A stretch of DNA of 62,490 nt from Gemmatimonadota bacterium (GTDB lineage: Bacteria > Gemmatimonadota > Gemmatimonadetes > Longimicrobiales > Gaopeijiaceae): contig JAOTVA010000010.1 in NCBI GenBank assembly GCA_029863645.1, forward strand, positions 1 to 62,490, written 5' to 3'. This document shows, in pieces, positions 1 to 8,375 of the stretch. How positions within the stretch are numbered: the stretch's first letter is position 1; each line of letters starts with the position of its first letter. The notes under the pieces were generated by a model. It was not told the DNA's origin. It searched no databases and saw nothing but the letters and a program-made list of their open reading frames with translations. A program made the position numbers and the translations under genes.

Positions 1-19
1 TGGTGCACTTGTGGGGAAC

Positions 20-2416
20 ATGATCGGACGCATTACGACAGTCCTTGCACTATCGCTCGCCACCGCCGGGACGGCGGCTGGCCAGGTCGCGACCGTGAGC
101 CCCCATGGAGCGCTCCCTTCCGACCTCACCTGCACGTCGTGTCATACCAACGAGGCCTGGTCTCCAGCCAGGTCGGACATGGAGTTCGACCACGCCACGA
201 CGGGCTTCACGCTCCTGGATAGACACGAGGACGTGGGCTGTGCGTCCTGTCACGAGGGGCTGAGGTTCGACGACCTCACGGGGCGGGTCCCGCAGGAGGA
301 CTGCGCTTCCTGCCATCTCGACGTCCACCTGGGAACGCCGACCCAGTCATGCGCATCCTGTCACACGACTGCTGCCTTCTCTCAGATACGTGAAGGACTC
401 GTCCATCCGGCAGACTTCCCACTCGAGGGGGCCCACCTGCAGGCCTCGTGCGAGAGCTGTCATACGGACGACCTCGGCGGAGCGTTCTCCCCACCCGACC
501 GTGAGTGCTCATCCTGCCACATGGGTGACTACTTCAGCTCGGAACTCGTCGATCACCAGGCACTCGGCTTTTCGACGTACTGCACGGACTGCCACTCGAC
601 CCTCGACTTCCGCAACGTAGCCTTCGACCACTTCACGATTTCCAGTGGCTTCGAGCTTCGGGGGCAGCACGCCGGCATCGAGTGTACGACATGCCACAGC
701 CTCCCCGGTGGCGACCTCCCCGTCGTTCCGGCTGGAACCCAGGATTGCGTCTCCTGCCACCTCTTAGACTACGAGGGGGAGCACAGCGGCTCGGGCTATC
801 CGACCGATTGCCTAGCCTGCCACGGCGAGAGCAGCTGGTCCGGGGCCAGCTTCGACCACTTGGGCGTCACGGGTTTCGAGCTCCTCGGGCACCACGAAGC
901 GCTCGACTGCATGTGGTGCCACGTAGCGGGATCGGGTGAGACGATCTTCTCGCCGTCCGCCCCAGACGACTGTGTCGCCTGTCACCAATCGGACTATCAA
1001 AGTGAGCACGCTGGTTCCGGGTTCCCCACGACTTGCATCGATTGCCACACCATCGACAGCTGGAGCGGTGCCAGTTTCGATCACCTTTCGGTTGCCGGCT
1101 TCGAACTGATCGGCAACCACGCCCAGCTGCCCTGCTTCGCGTGCCACGTCGGCTCCACGAGTGAGACACTCTTCTCGCCGACCGACCCGCAGGATTGCGT
1201 GTCCTGCCACCAGGCGGACTACAACGACCAGCACTCCGGCTCGGGCTTCTCGACCAGCTGCCTCGACTGCCACACGCTCGATACCTGGGGCGGGGCCAGC
1301 TTCGATCACCTAGCCGTCTCGGGCTTCGAGCTCATCGGCAACCACGACCAGGTCGTCTGTCTCGGGTGTCACGTGAACCCATCCGGGGGCCCGACCCTCT
1401 TCACACCGTCAGACCCCCAGGACTGCGTCTCGTGTCACCAGGCGCACTACGACGCGCAGCACTCCGGCTCGGGCTTCTCGACCAACTGCCTCGACTGCCA
1501 CACGCTCGACACCTGGGGTGGCACCAGTTTCGATCACCTGGCCGTCTCCGGCTTCGAGCTGCTCCCGAACCACGACCAACTCATCTGCACGGCGTGTCAC
1601 CTCGGCGCCTCCGGCGGCCCGACGATCTTCACGCCGTCCGGTCCCCAGGACTGCGTTTCCTGCCACCAGGCGGACTACAACACGCAGCACTCAGGCTCGG
1701 GCTTCTCGACCAACTGTCTGGACTGCCATCAGTCGACGACATGGACCGGCGCGTCCTTCGATCACCTCGCCGTATCCGGGTTCGACCTCATCGGAGACCA
1801 CGACCAGCTCCCGTGCTTGGCGTGTCACGTCGAACCCAACGGGGGTGCCACCCTCTTCACGCCAACAAGTCCCCAGGACTGCGTCTCCTGCCACCAGGCG
1901 GAGTACAACGCACAGCACTCGGGCTCGGGCTTCTCGACCGGCTGTCTGGACTGCCACCAACTCACGACGTGGCTTGGTGCGACGTTCGACCACCTGGCCG
2001 TCGCCGGCTTCGAGCTGATTCCGAACCACGACCAGCTCCTGTGCGTGGCTTGCCACGTAAGCCCTTCGGGAGGCGCAACGCTATTCACGCCGTCGGGACC
2101 GCAGGATTGCGTCGCCTGCCATCAGGCGGACTACAACACTCAGCACTCCGCCTCGGGCTTCTCGACCAACTGCCTGGAGTGCCACCAGTCGACGACATGG
2201 CTTGGCGCGACGTTCGACCACCCGTTCCCGATCACCTCCGGTCCGCACTCGGGCAGGCAGTGCACGGATTGTCACACGGTGCCGGGCGACTACTCCCAGT
2301 TCTCATGCTTTCAGTGTCATGGTCGGACCGACATGGACGACAGGCACCGGGGCAGGTCCGGGTACAGCTATGACTCGAATGCGTGTCTGTCGTGCCATCA
2401 GAACGGTAGGGCATAG
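20..2416 (+). CDS. Exported 31-haem c-type cytochrome made of trihaem tandem repeats
   Basis: Predicted exported electron carrier. I count 31 CxxCH haem-attachment motifs in about 798 residues and no other domain apart from an N-terminal signal peptide (hydrophobic stretch ending near TAAGQ). The first eight motifs are irregularly spaced. Motifs 9-26 lie in six complete copies of a 75-76-residue unit with three haems each, followed by a partial seventh copy and three closing motifs. Each unit also holds three conserved extra His (in QHSGSGF, FDHLAVSGF and the next NH), the number needed for bis-His ligation of three haems. There is no membrane anchor after the signal, so it should be periplasmic or extracellular. 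ATG at 20 is preferred over an in-frame GTG at 11 because the signal peptide starts there. The frame is open to the window edge, so the true upstream context is not visible. Redox partner unknown. Confidence 0.9.
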   Translation: MIGRITTVLALSLATAGTAAGQVATVSPHGALPSDLTCTSCHTNEAWSPARSDMEFDHATTGFTLLDRHEDVGCASCHEGLRFDDLTGRVPQEDCASCHLDVHLGTPTQSCASCHTTAAFSQIREGLVHPADFPLEGAHLQASCESCHTDDLGGAFSPPDRECSSCHMGDYFSSELVDHQALGFSTYCTDCHSTLDFRNVAFDHFTISSGFELRGQHAGIECTTCHSLPGGDLPVVPAGTQDCVSCHLLDYEGEHSGSGYPTDCLACHGESSWSGASFDHLGVTGFELLGHHEALDCMWCHVAGSGETIFSPSAPDDCVACHQSDYQSEHAGSGFPTTCIDCHTIDSWSGASFDHLSVAGFELIGNHAQLPCFACHVGSTSETLFSPTDPQDCVSCHQADYNDQHSGSGFSTSCLDCHTLDTWGGASFDHLAVSGFELIGNHDQVVCLGCHVNPSGGPTLFTPSDPQDCVSCHQAHYDAQHSGSGFSTNCLDCHTLDTWGGTSFDHLAVSGFELLPNHDQLICTACHLGASGGPTIFTPSGPQDCVSCHQADYNTQHSGSGFSTNCLDCHQSTTWTGASFDHLAVSGFDLIGDHDQLPCLACHVEPNGGATLFTPTSPQDCVSCHQAEYNAQHSGSGFSTGCLDCHQLTTWLGATFDHLAVAGFELIPNHDQLLCVACHVSPSGGATLFTPSGPQDCVACHQADYNTQHSASGFSTNCLECHQSTTWLGATFDHPFPITSGPHSGRQCTDCHTVPGDYSQFSCFQCHGRTDMDDRHRGRSGYSYDSNACLSCHQNGRA
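740..2222 (+). repeat. Coding tandem repeat, 225-228 bp unit, six full copies plus a partial one
   Basis: The codons for Gln/Asp-Asp-Cys-Val that open each unit begin at 740, 965, 1190, 1418, 1646, 1874 and 2102. The period is 225 bp for the first two units and exactly 228 bp for the next four. The extra codon falls in the loop after the third CxxCH of each unit. The later copies (from 1190) are visibly more alike at DNA level than the first two, so the array probably grew by unequal duplication of the central units. The seventh copy keeps two haem motifs and then diverges near FDHPFP. Confidence 0.9.
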
Positions 2417-2483
2417 CCTCATGCGGAGGTTGGAGGGCAACCCGCCCGCGCTTCCGCTTCTCCGTGGCCCCGGAGCTCGTGAG

Positions 2484-3539
2484 TTACTGGCTCTTCGCAG
2501 CACCCCCCTGCGCCTGCTCGAGCCGCCTCGCCTCGCCCGGGAGTCGATCGGATCCCAGCGAGTCCATCCAGGCCGGGTAGGGCAGCGCCGTCTCGCTGGC
2601 TTCGTCTAACGCGGCCACGTCCTTCTCGGTCAGTTCTACGTCGACGGCACCGATGTTGTCGTCGAGTTGCTTCAGGTTGCGAGCGCCGATGATCACCGTA
2701 GTCACCGCTTCATTGGCCAGCACCCATGCGAGCGCCACCTGCGCAACGGACGCATCGCGCTTCTTGGCGATCTTCTTCATCACGTCGACGACGTCGTAGC
2801 CCTTCTCTTTGTCGATCGGCGGAAAGTCGAACGACGCCCGCCGGCCTTTGCCCTTCTGGCCACGGGTGAACTTGCCACTCAGGAATCCCCCCGCGAGCGG
2901 ACTCCAGACCAAGAGACCCATCCCTTGATCTTCGATGAGCGGTATCAGGTCGTGTTCGATCTCCCGCCCCAGGAGCGAATAGTACGACTGGGTGCACTTG
3001 AAACGCTCCAGACCCTGCCCGTCTGCGACAGCCAGCGCCTGCATGACCTGCCAAGCCCAGAGGTTGGAGCACCCCACATAGCGGACCTTCCCCTGCCGGA
3101 CGAGGTCGTCGAGGGCCCTGACCGTATCCTCGATGTTCGTGTAGGAATCCGTGCGGTGGATCTGGTACAGGTCGATGTAGTCCGTGCCCAGACGCTTCAG
3201 GCTGGCTTCGACCGACTCCATGATGTGGTGGCGCGACAGGCCCACGTCGTTCGGACCCGGACCCATGCGCCCGCGCACCTTGGTCGCCAGCACGACTTCC
3301 TGCCTCCGACCCTTCAGGGCCTTCCCGGTCATGGTCTCCGACTCGCCGGTGGCATAGACGTTGGCGGTATCGACGAAGTTGATGCCTGCATCCAAGGCGC
3401 GGCCGACCATGGTGTCGACCTCGGCCTGGTTCATGCCACCGATCGTCTCCCAGATTCCACCCTTCCCACCGAACGTCATGGCTCCGAGGCAGAGCTCGGA
3501 GACGAAAACACCCGTGTCGGCCAATGCGCGGTACTTCAT
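2484..3539 (-). CDS. Aldo/keto reductase (NADPH-dependent, cytoplasmic)
   Basis: A 351-residue TIM-barrel oxidoreductase of the aldo/keto reductase superfamily. The catalytic tetrad is in place: Asp57 and Tyr62 in NFVDTANVYATGESE, Lys87 in LATKVRG, and His128 in LYQIHRTD. The C-terminal part contains VIIGARNLKQLDDNIGA, typical of the NADPH-binding end of this family. Length and motif order match bacterial YajO/YghZ-type members. The start is preceded by TTGGAGG four bases upstream of ATG. It follows the lipocalin-like gene after only 13 bases on the same strand, so the two are probably cotranscribed. Substrate cannot be told from sequence. Confidence 0.93.
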   Translation of the reverse strand: MKYRALADTGVFVSELCLGAMTFGGKGGIWETIGGMNQAEVDTMVGRALDAGINFVDTANVYATGESETMTGKALKGRRQEVVLATKVRGRMGPGPNDVGLSRHHIMESVEASLKRLGTDYIDLYQIHRTDSYTNIEDTVRALDDLVRQGKVRYVGCSNLWAWQVMQALAVADGQGLERFKCTQSYYSLLGREIEHDLIPLIEDQGMGLLVWSPLAGGFLSGKFTRGQKGKGRRASFDFPPIDKEKGYDVVDVMKKIAKKRDASVAQVALAWVLANEAVTTVIIGARNLKQLDDNIGAVDVELTEKDVAALDEASETALPYPAWMDSLGSDRLPGEARRLEQAQGGAAKSQ

Positions 3540-3552
3540 CTAACCTCCAAGA

Positions 3553-4047
3553 TCACCGTTGAGCGGAAGAGCCGATCCGTACCCACGTGAGTTGATTCGA
3601 TCCCAACGACAGGACGAGGCGGTCGCTGCCCTCGAATCTGAATCCACGCACCTGATCGGAGCCGATCCAATTAGCTTGATCGGAGCCGACTACGTGGTGC
3701 GTCACGGTACGGGCCGCCGTGTCGAGCGAGAAGGTACCCCAATAGCCCAGGTACTGCCGAGGGGCATCGGCAGGGTCGGCCGGCGGTCGCATGAGGTGGG
3801 CGCTCATGCCGCCCTCCACCGAATAGGTGATTCGGCCTTTCGCGTTCTCGCCATACGGGAAGGCCACTTCCCCGGTACTCGACGTCGTTCGCCAATCGAC
3901 GAGGTCCCATGCGCCCACGAAGCGCTGCATCGCAACCGGCGCATCGCGCGCTGCCTGCGCCCTTCCAGGCGTTGCGGCGGCGGCGAACACGAGCAAGGCC
4001 ACTGCCGACACAGCCGCGAGTCGGAGTTTCGCGTATCCAAGCACCAT
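3553..4047 (-). CDS. Secreted lipocalin-like protein
   Basis: About 164 residues. A signal peptide (LRLAAVSAVALLVFAAAATPGRAQA) precedes a small beta-barrel-like domain beginning FVGAWDLVDWRTT and containing GRITYSVEGGMSAHLMRP and YLGYWGTFSLD, a pattern of the lipocalin-like family related to PF13924. The frame is open ten codons further upstream, but the ATG at 4047 has a good ribosome site (GGGAG, seven bases upstream) and starts the signal peptide directly. It probably binds a small ligand in the periplasm; the ligand is unknown. It lies 13 bases upstream of the aldo/keto reductase on the same strand, which suggests a shared transcript. Confidence 0.8.
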   Translation of the reverse strand: MVLGYAKLRLAAVSAVALLVFAAAATPGRAQAARDAPVAMQRFVGAWDLVDWRTTSSTGEVAFPYGENAKGRITYSVEGGMSAHLMRPPADPADAPRQYLGYWGTFSLDTAARTVTHHVVGSDQANWIGSDQVRGFRFEGSDRLVLSLGSNQLTWVRIGSSAQR

Positions 4048-4201
4048 CGGAACTCTCCCTACCAAAGAAGTGGCCAATCATAGAGCCCCCGCAGACACTC
4101 CGCACGCCCGCCATGGACACCTCCGGGTCGCAGGCCTCAACTTCCCCGTTCGGTTGCGTGCTCTTGAAACCGAGCCTCGGTACCAACAGTGTGAGATCGA
4201 T

Positions 4202-4723
4202 ATGAACAGAGTCACCCTGATCCTCCTCGGACTGCTCGCCGGAACGAATCCGGCCCTGCAAGCCCAGCAGCCGATGGACCTGGACCAACTCGAGGAACGG
4301 CGCGGCGTCTACCTTCAGAGGCCCACGTTCGAGCCCTACACGGGGCCCGTGGTCGCGACGTGGGAATCGACCGGGCGGGTCCGTGAGCGCGGGACGCTAG
4401 TGAACGGCCGCTGGGACGGCCCACGCGAGTCGTTCTACCAACTGGGGACGCTGAAGGCCCGCGAGAACTACTCGAACGGGGTACTCAACGGACCGTACGA
4501 GGCATACTTCAAGAAGGGTGCACTCTCGGACCGCGGGACCTACGTCGACGGGCGCCTGAATGGATCCTATGAGTCGTTCTGGCTGCGCCAGAAGGCCGAG
4601 GACGGCGCGTTCGCGGCGGGACGCATGTGCGGAGAATGGCTCCGCTACTACCCCCAGAGTTCGTACGGCCTCAGGGTAGAATCGAGGGCGACCCACCCGC
4701 CCTGCCCGACCGGGAACCGGTAA
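4202..4723 (+). CDS. Exported MORN-repeat (YwqK-like) protein
   Basis: A 173-residue protein with a signal peptide (LILLGLLAGTNPALQAQ) followed by three MORN-type repeats: GTLVNGRWDGPRESFY, ENYSNGVLNGPYEAYF and GTYVDGRLNGSYESFW. Such repeats occur in YwqK-like proteins often named antitoxin components, but that label is inherited and nothing here shows a toxin partner. The open frame extends upstream to 3827, but that stretch overlaps the antisense lipocalin-like gene and has no signal; ATG 4202 is preferred. The ribosome site is weak. It is divergent from the lipocalin-like gene. Confidence 0.75.
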   Translation: MNRVTLILLGLLAGTNPALQAQQPMDLDQLEERRGVYLQRPTFEPYTGPVVATWESTGRVRERGTLVNGRWDGPRESFYQLGTLKARENYSNGVLNGPYEAYFKKGALSDRGTYVDGRLNGSYESFWLRQKAEDGAFAAGRMCGEWLRYYPQSSYGLRVESRATHPPCPTGNR

Positions 4724-4857
4724 CAGGCAGGTCGAGCGCCCCTTCTCACCTGCTCCGTCGTCGTTAGACTCCGACTCTTTGCTAATTCTGCCCTGAGCCG
4801 CCGTCGCAGCGCGCGCGGCCAGGCGTCGGACCTAACCCATGTGGATGGAGAGACCGC

Positions 4858-6546
4858 GTGTCGGAGTCATTGCTTGTAACGGAATCCAAGGCCAAGAAGC
4901 TCAAGGAAGAGGCGGTCCATCTTCCGTCGTGGGACCTGACGTTCCGGCAGATCTGGGATCTGGAGTTGCTCCTTTGTGGCGCGTTCGCGCCCCTTAAGGG
5001 CTTCCTCGGTAAGGCCGACTACACCGGGGTCTGCCAGAACATGCGGCTCCAGGACGGCTCGTTGTGGCCGATGCCGATCATGCTCGATGTCACGCAGGAG
5101 CTGGCCGACACGCTGACGGCCGGGGATCGTCTGGCGTTGCGGCACCCAGAGGGCATGGTCCTCGCCGTGCTCACGGTCTCCGACGTTTGGACGCCAGACA
5201 AGGAGGCCGAGGCTCAGGCGGTGCTCGGCACGACGAGCCAGGAGCATCCGGCCGTCTTCGACCTCATGCAACAGTCGAACCCCGTCTACGTGGGGGGATC
5301 TCTCGAGGGCGTGGAGCTGCCGCCGCATCACACGTTCAGGCACCTCCGACACACGCCTGCCGAGCTGAAGACGGAGTTCAAGCGCCTGGGCTGGCAGAAG
5401 GTCGTGGCGTTCCAGACGCGCAACCCGATGCACCGTGCGCACGTGGAGCTCGCTCGCAACGCGGCGTCGCAGATCGAAGGCAACCTATTGATCCACCCGG
5501 TCGTGGGCCTCACCAACCCCGGTGACGTCGACTACTTCACGCGGGTGCGCTGCTATGAGCACGTGCTCAAGCACACGCCGGCCCACACGGCGATGGTGAG
5601 CCTGCTGCCGCTCGCGATGCGCATGGGCGGGCCCAGGGAGGCGCTCTGGCACTCGATGATCCGCAAGAACTACGGCTGCACGCACTTCATCGTGGGACGC
5701 GACCACGCAGGTCCGCGCGACAAGTCGGGCGAGCCGTTCTACGGTCCCTACGACGCTCAGGAACTCGTCAAGGAGCATTCCGACGAGGTGGGCATCGTCT
5801 TGGTACCGTTCGAAGAGGTCGTCTACAACGAGAGTAAGGGCGAGTACATGGCGCGCTCCGCAGTGCCCGAGGGTGACAACATCCTAGACCTGTCCGGCAC
5901 GGAGCTGCGCCGCCGTCTCAAAGAAGGCTCCGACATTCCGGCTTGGTTCAGCTATCCGGAGATCATCGAAGAGCTCAGGATGCGCTACCCGAGCCGGTCC
6001 CGGCAGGGCTTCACGCTCTTCCTCACCGGCCTGTCCGGTTCAGGGAAATCGACCATCGCCAACATCCTCATGGCGAAGCTCATGGAAGTCGGGACCCGTC
6101 CCGTCACGCTGCTCGATGGAGACATCGTGCGGAAGAACCTCTCCAGCGAGCTCGGCTTCAGTAAGGAGCACCGCGACCTCAACATCCAGCGGATCGGTTT
6201 CGTAGCGAGCGAGATTACGAAGAACCGCGGCGTTGCGATCTGCGCGCCGATCGCGCCGTATCGCGCCGTGCGCCGGCAGGTGCGCGAACTGATCGATCCG
6301 CTCGGTGGGTTCGTCGAAGTCTACATCTCGGCGCCAGTCGAGGTCTGTGAGCAGCGCGATCGAAAGGGTCTCTACGCGAAAGCGCGCGCCGGGCTCATCA
6401 AGGGCTTCACGGGCATCGACGATCCGTACGAAGAGCCGGAGAACGCCGAGATCGTGCTCGACACGACCACGATGAGCCCCGAGGAGTCCGCGGCTCAGGT
6501 TTTGCTCTACCTCGAGAACGAGGGCTTCATCGCGCCGGAGGCGTAG
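4858..6546 (+). CDS. sat/cysC: Bifunctional sulfate adenylyltransferase / adenylylsulfate kinase
   Basis: A 562-residue fusion that makes APS from sulfate and ATP and then phosphorylates it to PAPS. The N-terminal ATP sulfurylase has the nucleotide-binding QTRNPMHRAH at residues 186-195 and GRDHAGP near 280. The C-terminal APS kinase starts near residue 384 and has the P-loop GLSGSGKST at 391-399, followed by LDGDIVRKNL and the FTGIDDPYE substrate loop. Both active sites look complete, so the kinase half is probably catalytic and not a regulatory relic as in fungal enzymes. GTG start with GGAGAG at a good distance. The next gene is a SLC13 transporter 52 bases downstream, giving an import-and-activation pair. 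Confidence 0.95.
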   Translation: MSESLLVTESKAKKLKEEAVHLPSWDLTFRQIWDLELLLCGAFAPLKGFLGKADYTGVCQNMRLQDGSLWPMPIMLDVTQELADTLTAGDRLALRHPEGMVLAVLTVSDVWTPDKEAEAQAVLGTTSQEHPAVFDLMQQSNPVYVGGSLEGVELPPHHTFRHLRHTPAELKTEFKRLGWQKVVAFQTRNPMHRAHVELARNAASQIEGNLLIHPVVGLTNPGDVDYFTRVRCYEHVLKHTPAHTAMVSLLPLAMRMGGPREALWHSMIRKNYGCTHFIVGRDHAGPRDKSGEPFYGPYDAQELVKEHSDEVGIVLVPFEEVVYNESKGEYMARSAVPEGDNILDLSGTELRRRLKEGSDIPAWFSYPEIIEELRMRYPSRSRQGFTLFLTGLSGSGKSTIANILMAKLMEVGTRPVTLLDGDIVRKNLSSELGFSKEHRDLNIQRIGFVASEITKNRGVAICAPIAPYRAVRRQVRELIDPLGGFVEVYISAPVEVCEQRDRKGLYAKARAGLIKGFTGIDDPYEEPENAEIVLDTTTMSPEESAAQVLLYLENEGFIAPEA

Positions 6547-6598
6547 GCCGCCGCAGTTTGGTCGATCCCGTAACGCCTTCCTGGAGGGGGCGTTCGAC

Positions 6599-8365
6599 AT
6601 GAATGGGCAAGCCTGGATCGCCGTAAGCGTTATCGGCGCGGTGTTCGTGGGCCTGGCGTCTGGCCGCTACCCCCCGTATCAGGTCCTCCTGGCGGGACTC
6701 GCCGTACTTCTGGTTGCGGGCGTTGTCGAGCCCACTGCCGCCTTTTCCGGCTTCGGGAATACCGGCCTGATCACCGTGGCCGTGCTCTTCGTCGTCGCAG
6801 GCGGACTACGCCAGACCGGGGCTCTCGCCTACTTCGTGCAGCGTGCGCTGGGGCGTCCCACATCTGTTAGCCAGGCGCAGCTCCGCCTCGTGCCGCCCGT
6901 GGTGATCAGCAGCGCGTTCCTGAACAACACCCCCGTCGTGGCGATGCTGATGCCGGTCGTCATGGACTGGTGCAAGACCGTAGGAATCCGCCCTTCCAAG
7001 CTGCTCATGCCACTGAGTTACGCTGCGATCCTGGGAGGTCTCTGCACGCTGATCGGCACGAGTACGAACCTCGTGGTCGACGGGCTCCTGAGGGCGCAAG
7101 GTCTCGAGGGCATGGGGCTCTTCGATATCGCTTGGGTGGGGGTGCCGTGCGCGGTCGTCGGGATCGGCTACCTCCTCCTGGTGAGTGGCTGGCTCTTGCC
7201 GGACCGCACGACTGACCTTGCCCAACCCCTCGACCCTCGCCAGTACACGGTGGAGATGGCCGTATCGGCCGGAGGGCCTCTCGTGGGGCGGTCGATCGAG
7301 GAGGCGGGCCTTCGCCATTTGCCGGGCCTCTACCTCATGGAGATTCACCGCGGTATTCAGCTGATCGCCATGGTCAATCCGACCGAACGACTCGAGTCGA
7401 AGGATCAGCTCGTGTTCGTCGGCGTCGTCGCATCGATCGTGGACGTCCAGCGAATACCGGGTCTCGAGCCCGTCACCCGCCAGATGTTCAAGCTCGACTC
7501 ACACCGGGCAGAGCGCGTCTTCGCCGAGGCCGTGGTGTCACGTACGTGTCCCCTGATCGGGCACACCATCCGAGAAGGGCGCTTCCGAAATCGTTATGAC
7601 GCCGTCGTCCTCGCGGTCTCGCGCGGAGGGGAGCGCGTGTCGGGCCGCATCGGCGACATCAAGTTGCAGGCGGGAGACGCCCTTCTCCTCGAGACACTAC
7701 CCTCCTTCGTGGAGAATCAGCGCAACTCCCGCGACTTCTACCTGGTGAGCCGACTGGGCTTCGAGGGGCCACCAACGACAGCTCAGGCACCGATCGCGCT
7801 GGCGATTCTCGTGGCCATGGTCCTGGTCGCCACGACGGGCCTCTTGAGCATGCTGCAAGCTGCCATCATCGCTGCAGCTGCGATGCTGATTACACGCTGC
7901 TGCTCCGAGGAGGCGGCGCATAAGAGCGTCGACTGGCCGCTCCTTCTCGCTATCGGAGCGGCGTTTGGCCTGGGGAGCGCGCTCGAGAGCACCGGAGCCG
8001 CGGGAGCGATGGCAGACCTCCTGCTCACTCGGGCAGGCACCAGTCCGCTACTGGCGCTCATCATGATCTACGGGACCACCACGCTCCTCACCGAGGCCGT
8101 CACCAACAACGCCGCCGCGATCATCGTCTTTCCCATCGCTCTGTCGACGGCTGTCGGACTCGACGTCAACCACATGCCCTTCGTCGTCGCCGTGATGGTG
8201 GGCGCGTCGTCAAGCTTTGCCACACCCCTCGGGTATCAGACGAACTTGATGGTCTACGGCCCCGGCGGCTATCGCCTGTCGGACTTCCTGAAGATGGGCA
8301 TTCCCATGAACCTGCTCATGGGGATCGTCACGTGCACCCTGGCTCCGATCGTTTGGCCGTTCTGA
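6599..8365 (+). CDS. SLC13/DASS-family transporter with two TrkA-C domains, probably sulfate
   Basis: A 588-residue inner-membrane protein. Hydrophobic helices cover residues 1-205 and 400-588, each half with the Asn-containing loop typical of DASS carriers (SAFLNNTPVVAML in the first half, TEAVTNNAAAIIVFP in the second). Between them, residues 210-390 form two TrkA-C (RCK_C) domains, recognisable from PLVGRSIEEAGLRHL and PLIGHTIREGRFRNRY. This layout is shared with SAC1-like and SLT-like sulfate transporters. GGAGGGG lies nine bases upstream of ATG. Position directly behind the ATP sulfurylase/APS kinase gene supports sulfate as the substrate; that assignment is by context. Confidence 0.88.
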   Translation: MNGQAWIAVSVIGAVFVGLASGRYPPYQVLLAGLAVLLVAGVVEPTAAFSGFGNTGLITVAVLFVVAGGLRQTGALAYFVQRALGRPTSVSQAQLRLVPPVVISSAFLNNTPVVAMLMPVVMDWCKTVGIRPSKLLMPLSYAAILGGLCTLIGTSTNLVVDGLLRAQGLEGMGLFDIAWVGVPCAVVGIGYLLLVSGWLLPDRTTDLAQPLDPRQYTVEMAVSAGGPLVGRSIEEAGLRHLPGLYLMEIHRGIQLIAMVNPTERLESKDQLVFVGVVASIVDVQRIPGLEPVTRQMFKLDSHRAERVFAEAVVSRTCPLIGHTIREGRFRNRYDAVVLAVSRGGERVSGRIGDIKLQAGDALLLETLPSFVENQRNSRDFYLVSRLGFEGPPTTAQAPIALAILVAMVLVATTGLLSMLQAAIIAAAAMLITRCCSEEAAHKSVDWPLLLAIGAAFGLGSALESTGAAGAMADLLLTRAGTSPLLALIMIYGTTTLLTEAVTNNAAAIIVFPIALSTAVGLDVNHMPFVVAVMVGASSSFATPLGYQTNLMVYGPGGYRLSDFLKMGIPMNLLMGIVTCTLAPIVWPF

Positions 8366-8375
8366 GGCGCTCCGG

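Noticed and set aside
812-2088. Several long open frames antisense to the cytochrome repeats
   Set aside because: They mirror the repeated Cys/His codons of the real gene, lack ribosome sites and resemble no protein.
740-2222. Regular repeats that could be taken for a CRISPR array or satellite
   Set aside because: The 225-228-base period stays in frame with the cytochrome and encodes haem motifs throughout; there are no short repeats with unique spacers.
2667-3590. 307-codon frame opposite the aldo/keto reductase
   Set aside because: Shadow of a clear enzyme gene in high-GC DNA; no recognisable motif.
4202-4723. Toxin-antitoxin system based on the YwqK-like name
   Set aside because: Only MORN repeats and a signal peptide are present, and no toxin gene is adjacent.
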